From JANLTP01 sp031363055 (GTDB taxonomy: Bacteria > Pseudomonadota > Gammaproteobacteria > Burkholderiales > Burkholderiaceae_E): 19,924 bases of DNA. This document shows positions 14,827 through 19,924 of this stretch, one piece after another (position 1 is the stretch's first letter; every line of letters begins with the position of its first letter). The position numbers and the translations under genes are program-made. The stretch lies in NCBI GenBank assembly GCA_031363055.1, contig JANLTP010000091.1, forward strand, positions 1 through 19,924, given 5' to 3'. The notes beneath the pieces were generated by a model that had not been told where the DNA came from, did not search any database, and worked only from the letters and a program-made list of their open reading frames with translations.

Positions 14827-15126
14827 ATGAGCTCGTCTGAAATTTACCAATGGTGGTTTCTCTGGCTCGGCATTGCCGGTGTTATCGTCATTGCCGCAGC
14901 GGCGTTGCTGCTCACAATCATCGTGCTGGCGCGACGCATCGCCGCTCTGGCTGGAACTGCCCTGGGCGTGGTCGAGCAGATCGAGCAGAACACCAAACCG
15001 ATTTGGCAGTTGAATGCGACCAACAAGGTTGCACACGCATTGGCGGGCGGCAGCGCCGCGATCGACGCCAACCTGAAGTCGATCGTCGACGCGCTTGGTG
15101 CACCGCGCCAGCGGCGCGTCGCCTGA
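14827..15126 (+). CDS. Small single-span membrane protein 1 (type I)
   Basis: A 99-residue protein starting MSSSEIYQWWFLWLGIAGVI. One membrane helix spans about 9-36 and is followed at once by ARR, so by the positive-inside rule the rest is cytoplasmic. The soluble part is helical and contains IEQNTKPIWQLNATNKVAHA, then GGSAAIDANLKSIVDALG. The pattern NTxP...(A)(I/V)(D/N)xxLxxI recurs in small proteins 3 and 5, so these three are one family. The ATG at 14827 follows AAAAGG by ten bases; a TTG at 14818 overlapping the small-subunit stop is rejected. No known family recognised. Position inside the hydrogenase operon suggests a membrane anchor or electron-transfer role. Confidence 0.8.
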   Translation: MSSSEIYQWWFLWLGIAGVIVIAAAALLLTIIVLARRIAALAGTALGVVEQIEQNTKPIWQLNATNKVAHALAGGSAAIDANLKSIVDALGAPRQRRVA

Positions 15127-15141
15127 AGCGGAATCCGAATC

Positions 15142-15471
15142 ATGGAATTTATGCCTGTCTCACCCGAATATGCCGTCCGGTTCGTCTGGTGGGCCTCGTT
15201 GGCGCTTGGCGTCGTGGTCAGCCTGGTGGTCGCGCTGCTGCTCTGGCTGATCCACCGAACCGCAGTCACAATCGATGCTTCGGTTGCGCAGATCTGGTCC
15301 GTCGGGCAGCGCGTGGCAAACAACACGGTGCATATACCGGCGCTCTACAGGACCAACGAAGCCGCTGGCGAGATCCTTGCGAACGCGCTGCGCATCAACA
15401 GCAATGCGATCGCGCTCGAAACGCATGCCAACGGTTGTCCGGGCTGTCCGCAGTGCTTGTTCCAGCATTGA
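15142..15471 (+). CDS. Small single-span membrane protein 2 (type II) with a Cys-rich tail
   Basis: A 109-residue protein with a membrane helix at about 12-37 (WASLALGVVVSLVVALLLWL) followed by HR, again suggesting a cytoplasmic tail. The soluble part reads VGQRVANNTVHIPALYRTNE, then AAGEILANALRINSNAIALE. The VANNT...AL..T.E.AG....A..I pattern is shared with small protein 4, so these two are paralogues. Unlike all its relatives here it ends NGCPGCPQCLFQH, with three cysteines in CxxCxxC spacing that could bind an iron-sulfur cluster, zinc or a haem thiolate. GGAA eight bases ahead of ATG 15142 is the likely ribosome site. Function unknown. Confidence 0.8.
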   Translation: MEFMPVSPEYAVRFVWWASLALGVVVSLVVALLLWLIHRTAVTIDASVAQIWSVGQRVANNTVHIPALYRTNEAAGEILANALRINSNAIALETHANGCPGCPQCLFQH

Positions 15472-15523
15472 TGCACACTCGCGAGCCGATGCCGCCCACC
15501 GATAAACGCAAGGAATATCACCG

Positions 15524-15811
15524 ATGATCCTGCTGACCGCTCTGACCGCGCTGCTGGTGCTGGCGTTCTTCATCGTGCTGGCGGTTGCACTGGCCCGAAT
15601 CAGCGCTGCGCTCGAGTCGGTCGGCGGCACGCCGACCAGTTATCTGGCCAAGTTGCGGTTGGGGTTGCGCGCCATCGAAAAGGAGACCAGCCATCTGAAG
15701 CCGCAAGTGCTGCAAGTCAACGCCGGCCTGACGCAGATCGCCGCTGGACTGGTCGCAGTCGATCAGCATCTGGTCGGCACGATCGATGCGGTCGTCAAGC
15801 AGAATGCATGA
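15524..15811 (+). CDS. Small single-span membrane protein 3 (type I)
   Basis: A 95-residue protein. The membrane helix is at the extreme N-terminus (MILLTALTALLVLAFFIVLA), and the remaining 70 residues look helical. The stretch from about 49 to 92, ending NAGLTQIAAGLVAVDQHLVG, aligns without a gap to small protein 5 (INGGLTKLLQGLLAVNADLV). It aligns more weakly with protein 1. The heptad-like spacing of Leu, Val and Ile suggests a coiled coil or helical bundle. AAGGA nine bases before ATG 15524 supports the start. A 12-bp tandem repeat follows the stop. No domain family recognised. Confidence 0.8.
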   Translation: MILLTALTALLVLAFFIVLAVALARISAALESVGGTPTSYLAKLRLGLRAIEKETSHLKPQVLQVNAGLTQIAAGLVAVDQHLVGTIDAVVKQNA

Positions 15812-15826
15812 CGGCGGGCGAGCAAG

Positions 15827-15886
15827 CCGGAACGCAAACGGGAACACGAGCGCGAACACGAACCGGAACACGAACGGGAGCACGGA
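15827..15886. repeat. Five-unit 12-bp minisatellite carrying a ribosome-binding site
   Basis: Five consecutive 12-base units lie at 15827-15838, 15839-15850, 15851-15862, 15863-15874 and 15875-15886. The consensus is CGGGAACACGAA. The array fills the gap between small proteins 3 and 4, and its last unit (CGGGAGCACGGA) gives the GGGAG placed nine bases before the ATG of protein 4. Copy-number change would not shift a reading frame but could alter spacing or mRNA structure. A frame reading through it as Arg/Thr repeats is not thought to be a gene. Confidence 0.85.
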
Positions 15887-15889
15887 CGC

Positions 15890-16210
15890 ATGAACCTCAG
15901 CCTGACCTTGCCGACCACTGTCTACGTCATTTGGGCCATTGTGCTCCTGGTCGTGATCGTCGTCATCGTGCCACTGGCGATCGCCCTGCTGCACCGCACG
16001 CTGCGTGCCGCGCTGTCGATTCGCCGCTATCTCGACGAAATGCTCGCCGCCGGGGTTGGCATTGCCAATAACACCGCGTCGGTCGTAGCCCTGCAGGACA
16101 CCATCGAAGTAGCCGGCGCAATGGTCGGGACGGCTGGTATCATCAAGCAGCATTCAGGAACCATTGCGTCGGTGCTCTCGGCGCGAGCCGCCGGGAGCAA
16201 AGTGTCGTGA
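15890..16210 (+). CDS. Small single-span membrane protein 4 (type II)
   Basis: A 106-residue protein with a strongly hydrophobic helix at about 11-33 (VYVIWAIVLLVVIVVIVPLA), then HR and RR pairs, putting the C-terminal part in the cytoplasm. It contains GVGIANNTASVVALQDTIEV, then AGAMVGTAGIIKQHSGTIAS, clearly paralogous to small protein 2 (VANNT...AL..T.E.AG). It lacks the cysteine tail of protein 2 and ends in a short basic segment. The ribosome site GGGAG comes from the preceding minisatellite. The stop overlaps the GTG start of protein 5 (GTGA), so the two are translationally coupled. Confidence 0.8.
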   Translation: MNLSLTLPTTVYVIWAIVLLVVIVVIVPLAIALLHRTLRAALSIRRYLDEMLAAGVGIANNTASVVALQDTIEVAGAMVGTAGIIKQHSGTIASVLSARAAGSKVS

Positions 16211-16479
16211 CTGCCCTGCTGCTCTACCTGAGTCTCGCGGTCACGGCCGCAGTGGTGCTGGTGCTGGTCGTCTATCTGGTGGGCATCATCAGCGCCCTGT
16301 GGCGCGCCCGGAACAGCTTGGCGAAATTGGCCGCTGGACTGATCGCGGTACGCGATAACACACAACCGCTGGGCGCGCACGTGCAAACCATCAACGGCGG
16401 TCTGACCAAGCTGTTGCAGGGTCTGCTTGCGGTCAACGCCGATCTGGTGGCAATTATCAAGGTCGCGCACGGCAAATAG
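16207..16479 (+). CDS. Small single-span membrane protein 5 (type I)
   Basis: A 90-residue protein starting at GTG 16207, overlapping the previous stop by four bases. The membrane helix spans about 3-30 (LLLYLSLAVTAAVVLVLVVY) and is followed by WRAR. The tail holds AVRDNTQPLGAHVQTINGGL, then LLQGLLAVNADLVAIIK, aligning with proteins 3 and 1. Together the five proteins alternate I-II-I-II-I between the hydrogenase subunit genes. The gap to the large subunit is 57 bases with no other gene. I recognise no database family; a role in membrane attachment of the hydrogenase is inferred. Confidence 0.8.
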   Translation: MTALLLYLSLAVTAAVVLVLVVYLVGIISALWRARNSLAKLAAGLIAVRDNTQPLGAHVQTINGGLTKLLQGLLAVNADLVAIIKVAHGK

Positions 16480-16536
16480 CGAGCAGCGCGCGGAACTATC
16501 GTCGCGAACAATCAGAATCACTTCAAGGGACGAGTC

Positions 16537-18414
16537 ATGTGCTTCAAGAATTTGCCGATCGAGTTCGACGACCAGGGTAACGCGCATCTGATCGCTGGCG
16601 TCGCCGATCCGTATGCGTACACCACCCAGTCTATCGAGGAGCGCAACAAGAAGTTGACCGAGATTGCCGGCAACAACGGCCAGTTGCGTGACTTCAATTT
16701 CGATCCGGTCACGCGCGTCGCGGGCGCGCTGGCGTTTCACAGCACGGTCGATCTGAAACAGCGGCGCGTACTCGAAACCAATTCGATGGCGACCCTGTTC
16801 CGAGGTTATGAAGTGATCTTGCGCGGACGCGATCCGCGCGATGCAGCGTTCATCAGTTCTCGCGCCTGCGGCGTCTGCGGCGGTGTGCATTCAACGGCGT
16901 CGGCGTTGGCCATTGAAATGGCGCTCGACATCAAACCGCCGCCAATGGGCATCCTTATCCGCAATCTGTTGCTGAGCTGCGAATACCTGTACGACAATCC
17001 GTTGCACCTGTTCGTGTTGGCCGGCCCGGATTTCTCCGAGGCGCTGGTACGCGACACCAACCCTGAGGTCTGGGAGAAAGCGCTGACGGCGCCGACCAAG
17101 TTCGCACATATGCATGGTTATTCAAACATCGCCTCGATCATGACCGACCTGAATCCGCTGACCGGCAAGTTATACCTCGAGGCGCTCGAGATGACCCGGG
17201 TTGCGCGCGAGGCCTACGTGTTGCTCGGTGGTAAATATCCGCATCCTGAGACGATCATTCCCGGCGGCGTGACCACCGTGTTGTCCCCGACCACCTTCAA
17301 CGAGTTCTACATCAAACTCAGTCCGTTCTTCGACTACGCCAAGAAGTGCATCGGCATCTGGGATGACGTCTACGACTTCATGTACGCGTGCAATCCGGAC
17401 TATGTCCATTGCGGTGAGTTACCGGCAACCATGGTCGATTTCGGCCAGTGGGATCACGAAGACCACTACGACGCGAGCTACGTGAACTGCAATGAATGGG
17501 GCGAGCGCCGTTGGTCGACGCCTGGTGCGGTGGTTGACGGCAAACTCGTCACCACCAAACTGCGCGACTTGAACGTGGGTTTGGAGGAATTCATTGAGCA
17601 TTCGTATTACGAACAATGGCATGACTATCCGTTCAAGACCGACCCGCTCGGCGCGCCGCTCAGTCCGCATCATCCGTGGAACAAGACGACCATTCCGCGC
17701 CCCGGTGCGCAGAACTGGAAAGAGCGCTATAGCTGGTCAACCACACCGACCTGGGATCGTCACACCTTTGAAGCGGGTGCCTATTCGCGCGTCTACATTT
17801 CCGCGCTGGCGCAGAAATTGCCGAACAGCGAGTACGTGCAGTCGACCGGGCACAGCTTGAAGCTGAATATTCCGAAGGGCAGCAAACTACCGGCGATGAA
17901 TCTCGAGTGGAAAATTCCGGCCGTCTGGAACGCGTTCGAGCGCAACCGCGCGCGTGCATACGCGGTTGCTTTTAATCTCATGGTCACGGTTGAAAACTGG
18001 CTGCGCGCCATGGATTTGCAAAAGCGTGGACTGACCAAGGTTGCAACCCCGTTCGAAATTCCTAAAACCGGCCGACAGATCGGCGTCGGCTTCTGGGGCG
18101 CGGGCCGCGGCTTTCTCGCGCACTGGTGCGTGATCGAAAATGGTCTGCTGTCGAACTATCAGATCTGCACCCCATCGACCGTCAATGCTTGTCCGAAAAC
18201 CCCTTGGGGCGAATCGGGTGCCTACGAGCAAGCGGTGTTGAACACCAAGCTGGTCGAGTCGAACTTCACCGACGAAACCAACTTCAAGGGGATCGACATC
18301 CTGCGCGCGATCCGAAGCTTCGATCCGTGCATGCCGTGTACGACGCATGTCATGGTCGAGGGCACCGATCGCGTGATCACGCGCGAGGTCACGACCTGCG
18401 CCTGCGGTATCTGA
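16537..18414 (+). CDS. hhyL: [NiFe]-hydrogenase large (catalytic) subunit, Huc/Hhy-like
   Basis: Catalytic subunit of 625 residues that splits H2 at the Ni-Fe(CN)2CO site. The four nickel-site cysteines are present: Cys111 and Cys114 in SRACGVCGGVHSTAS, and Cys598 and Cys601 in FDPCMPCTTH. A 21-residue tail (VMVEGTDRVITREVTTCACG and a final Ile) follows His604, so the precursor needs C-terminal cleavage. DPVTRVAGALAFH near residue 56 is the usual N-terminal signature. The DPCMPCTTH form and Trp-rich central region fit the high-affinity aerobic group 1h and relatives rather than classical uptake enzymes. The ATG at 16537 follows AAGGGA. It is separated from its small subunit by the five-gene membrane cassette. 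Confidence 0.95.
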   Translation: MCFKNLPIEFDDQGNAHLIAGVADPYAYTTQSIEERNKKLTEIAGNNGQLRDFNFDPVTRVAGALAFHSTVDLKQRRVLETNSMATLFRGYEVILRGRDPRDAAFISSRACGVCGGVHSTASALAIEMALDIKPPPMGILIRNLLLSCEYLYDNPLHLFVLAGPDFSEALVRDTNPEVWEKALTAPTKFAHMHGYSNIASIMTDLNPLTGKLYLEALEMTRVAREAYVLLGGKYPHPETIIPGGVTTVLSPTTFNEFYIKLSPFFDYAKKCIGIWDDVYDFMYACNPDYVHCGELPATMVDFGQWDHEDHYDASYVNCNEWGERRWSTPGAVVDGKLVTTKLRDLNVGLEEFIEHSYYEQWHDYPFKTDPLGAPLSPHHPWNKTTIPRPGAQNWKERYSWSTTPTWDRHTFEAGAYSRVYISALAQKLPNSEYVQSTGHSLKLNIPKGSKLPAMNLEWKIPAVWNAFERNRARAYAVAFNLMVTVENWLRAMDLQKRGLTKVATPFEIPKTGRQIGVGFWGAGRGFLAHWCVIENGLLSNYQICTPSTVNACPKTPWGESGAYEQAVLNTKLVESNFTDETNFKGIDILRAIRSFDPCMPCTTHVMVEGTDRVITREVTTCACGI

Positions 18415-18436
18415 GTTCAGGCGGGCTTGGGTCATC

Positions 18437-19099
18437 GTGTCACGGGTACTCATTGGTCTGGTCGGTTACTGCCAGTTCGTGCGCGGCTACGTGCTCGGCC
18501 CTGAGTTGATGGCACGGCTGCAGGCTGCATCCTGGCCCGAAACGGTCGAGATCCGTGAAATGAATTGGGGGCCGATTGCGATCGTCCAAGATCTGCAGGC
18601 GAGCGGCGAGCGATTCGACCGTGTCGTGCTGATCGGTGCCGGTGATCGCGGGCTGGCACCAGGTACCGTGAGCGTGCGACGCTGGAGCGGCCGGGTACGC
18701 GACACGCTAGCCGTGCAAAGGCGCGTGTTCGAAGCCGTCACCGGCGTTGTGAGTGTTGATAATCTGTTGGTGATCGGCGCCCATTTCGCGGTCTGGCCCG
18801 ATCAACTCTACAGCGTCGAGGTGCAATTACCGGACAGTTACCTGGGCGATCTCGTGCAGGCCGAGATGGTTCAAAATCAGCAATCCGGCGTAGGCGCGGT
18901 GATTGGTGAGCGCGCATTGGCACCCGTCGATCTGGCCACGCTCGAGCGGCTGCTGGCAGCGGCGCGCGCCGCTGCGCTCGAGACAATCACCGATGCGCGG
19001 CCGTGCTGGTCACTGAATTCGGATCAATTGATTCCGGTCGCGACGGTTTGTCAGTATGATTTTGCAAGTAGTGTCGGCAATCAGGAGCAACAGCGATGA
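18437..19099 (+). CDS. Divergent HyaD/HybD-like hydrogenase maturation protein
   Basis: A 220-residue protein whose position and pattern match the endopeptidases that trim the large subunit. MSRVLIGLVGYCQFVRGYVL with GPELMARL corresponds to the family GxGNxLxxDDGxGxxxxxxL, and VVLIGAGDRGLAPGTV to the DAxDxGxxPGT segment. By eye, the usual nickel-sensing residues (Glu and Asp in those two motifs, and the later SxH His) are not present; Arg, Gly and Arg/Gln occupy the positions. It may be a cleavage-inactive chaperone or use other residues. The start is GTG 18437, 22 bases after the large subunit, with a weak ribosome site. The stop overlaps the next ATG as ATGA. Confidence 0.7.
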   Translation: MSRVLIGLVGYCQFVRGYVLGPELMARLQAASWPETVEIREMNWGPIAIVQDLQASGERFDRVVLIGAGDRGLAPGTVSVRRWSGRVRDTLAVQRRVFEAVTGVVSVDNLLVIGAHFAVWPDQLYSVEVQLPDSYLGDLVQAEMVQNQQSGVGAVIGERALAPVDLATLERLLAAARAAALETITDARPCWSLNSDQLIPVATVCQYDFASSVGNQEQQR

Positions 19100-19488
19100 A
19101 CGTGCTCGACAAATTGCCGCCGGAACGGGCTCAACCCAATGCCCTCGATCGGCTCATCGATCGAGAAGAGGTATTGCAGATCTGCTATTGGTTCCAGGGC
19201 GAAGGATTGGGCGCGATTTATTCAGCCAGACTGCTTGCGCCGTTTCTGAATCGCCGGATTGAAGACATTGAAGCATCGTTTGGCGAACTTGTTGCCGTTG
19301 GTGATCTCGAAGTCGAATCAACCGCCCAAGCGCTGTTCCGTTTCAGTGCGACCGGCAAGAAGAAGGCGGGACGATTGTTTGCCGAGAGTTTTTCGGATTT
19401 TCAGAAGCAGGGTCACGGTGAGTGCGATGCCGGCTGCTGCGACGGTGACGATCATTCGCGCTGCGGCGATGAATGCACATTACACTAG
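19096..19488 (+). CDS. Winged-helix-like protein with a Cys/His-rich C-terminal tail
   Basis: A 130-residue protein. Residues about 17-95 have the helix-helix-helix-wing pattern of a small winged helix (LQICYWFQGEGLGAIYSARL, LAPFLNRRIEDIEASFGELV, then a beta-like LFRFSATGKKKAGRLF). The last 25 residues, GHGECDAGCCDGDDHSRCGD with ECTLH, hold five Cys, three His and several acids, a likely metal-binding tail. I recall similar tails ending GHGEC.PGC in proteins of Huc-type clusters, but cannot check this. It could store or deliver nickel, or be a metal-responsive regulator. AGGAG nine bases before the ATG supports the start; ATGA overlap with the preceding gene. Confidence 0.75.
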   Translation: MNVLDKLPPERAQPNALDRLIDREEVLQICYWFQGEGLGAIYSARLLAPFLNRRIEDIEASFGELVAVGDLEVESTAQALFRFSATGKKKAGRLFAESFSDFQKQGHGECDAGCCDGDDHSRCGDECTLH

Positions 19489-19491
19489 TGT
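19482..19491. other. Ten-base palindrome at the end of the Cys-tail gene
   Basis: ACACTAGTGT is a perfect palindrome covering the stop codon region, flanked by outer GCACA/TGTGC-like arms. It lies 22 bases before the next start. It may be fortuitous, or an operator or hairpin in the intercistronic gap. Confidence 0.2.
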
Positions 19492-19513
19492 GCGATGAGT
19501 CGTTTGCCTGACC

Positions 19514-19924
19514 ATGTCTGATCTCAGTCGCGAACGCGACGCGACTGCGGCAACGATCGCGCAGTCGCTGGTTGATTTCATGCCGAATCCGGACTGGGAT
19601 AATCTGCTGGCCTTGGTCAATCGGCAGGTTCAGGCACTCGAGGAGCTCTCCGACAGCGGACACAAAACGCAAGTGTTCGAATTGCTGCAAGGAATTGATG
19701 CGATTCATCGCGAGGCGCTGCGCCGACTGGTGCGACTGTTCAAGAAGGGCGTGCTCGAACAAGTCGTGACCGATCCGGCGATTCACACGCTCATGGATCT
19801 GTACGATCTGCTGCCGGCCGACGCGGCCGACGCGGCCGAAGTGGCCGAAGTGGCCGAAGCGGCCGAAGCCGCAACCAAGCCGAAGCCGCGTTTTCCGACC
19901 ATTCCGATCAAAGCGGTGCCAGGG
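19514..19924 (+). CDS. Partial protein, possible N-terminus of a NifU/Rieske-type electron-transfer protein
   Basis: A frame opens at ATG 19514 and runs to the window edge (137 codons, no stop). The visible part is largely helical: WDNLLALVNRQVQALEELSD, QVFELLQGIDAIHREALRRL, then DPAIHTLMDLYDLLP. It then enters an Ala-Asp/Glu repeat and a Lys/Pro-rich linker. A helical N-terminal region with a DPxxxxLMxLYDLxP-like motif is what I remember for NifU-plus-Rieske proteins encoded with Huc/Hhy hydrogenases, but neither the NifU nor the Rieske motif has been reached, so the call is tentative. The ribosome site is weak. It follows the Cys-tail gene by 25 bases in the same operon. Confidence 0.5.
   Translation, partial: MSDLSRERDATAATIAQSLVDFMPNPDWDNLLALVNRQVQALEELSDSGHKTQVFELLQGIDAIHREALRRLVRLFKKGVLEQVVTDPAIHTLMDLYDLLPADAADAAEVAEVAEAAEAATKPKPRFPTIPIKAVPG
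19817..19870. repeat. Nine-base in-frame repeat (Ala-Asp/Glu linker)
   Basis: Six consecutive nine-base units of the form GCGGCCGA(C/A), two of them beginning GTG, run in frame through the partial terminal gene. They encode (Ala/Val)-Ala-(Asp/Glu) repeats joining the helical N-terminal domain to a Lys/Pro stretch. Unit-length changes would keep the frame. Confidence 0.85.

Noticed and set aside
15808..16071. Plus-strand frame translating the 12-bp repeat as Arg/Thr-rich peptide
   Set aside because: It is created by the minisatellite and runs through small protein 4 in the wrong frame; no similarity or good start.
16027..16890. Open frame of 287 codons on the minus strand across the membrane cassette
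   Set aside because: It is antisense to small proteins 4 and 5 and to the large subunit, and lacks a ribosome site or domain.

Overview
The window looks like a chromosomal segment of a GC-rich Gram-negative bacterium, most likely a member of the Pseudomonadota. The reasons are the Pseudomonadota-like IS66 and IS21 remnants, the Shine-Dalgarno sites, the compact ATGA-overlapped operons and the export signals. Its theme is one [NiFe]-hydrogenase island. The catalytic subunits resemble the high-affinity, aerobic H2-oxidising Huc/Hhy type (group 1h and relatives).

Layout. (1) 1-1126 is a graveyard of mobile DNA: the end of an IS21-like element with four terminal repeats, inserted into the start of an IS66 tnpB, then a frameshifted IS66 tnpA and a decayed conserved hypothetical gene. 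(2) 1127-2106 (+) holds a 43-codon ORF and a CooC-like P-loop ATPase with a CxC motif. (3) 9218-2153 (-) reads, in transcription order, two exported proteins, hypF, hypC, a GmhA-like SIS isomerase, hypD and hypE. No hypA or hypB is present. (4) 9394-9813 (+) is a MerR-family regulator divergent from that operon. (5) 13452-9895 (-) is a family-5 (nickel/peptide type) ABC uptake system with a binding protein and two permeases but no ATPase genes. A perfect 12-bp-stem hairpin separates the binding protein from the permeases. (6) 13568-19924 (+) is the hydrogenase structural operon: small subunit, five tiny single-membrane-span proteins, large subunit, a divergent HyaD-like maturation protein, a winged-helix-like protein with a Cys-rich tail, and the start of a further protein that may be the N-terminus of a NifU/Rieske-type electron-transfer protein.

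How it works together (inference). The ABC system would bring in nickel. HypF, HypC, HypD and HypE build the Fe(CN)2CO group, and the CooC-like ATPase may help deliver nickel in place of HypAB. The HyaD-like protein would cut or escort the large-subunit tail. The hydrogenase has no Tat signal, so it should stay on the cytoplasmic side. The five membrane mini-proteins have positive residues just after the membrane span, placing their helical tails in the cytoplasm, where they could hold the enzyme at the membrane.

The most novel element is this five-gene cassette. The proteins fall into two families that alternate I-II-I-II-I, which points to tandem duplication. I infer that it could be a heteromeric counterpart of the HucM stalk. 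Other points of interest are a CxxC proximal-cluster motif where the known actinobacterial-type enzyme uses Asp, a maturation-protease homologue that seems to lack its metal ligands, and a 12-bp minisatellite that supplies the ribosome-binding site of one mini-protein.
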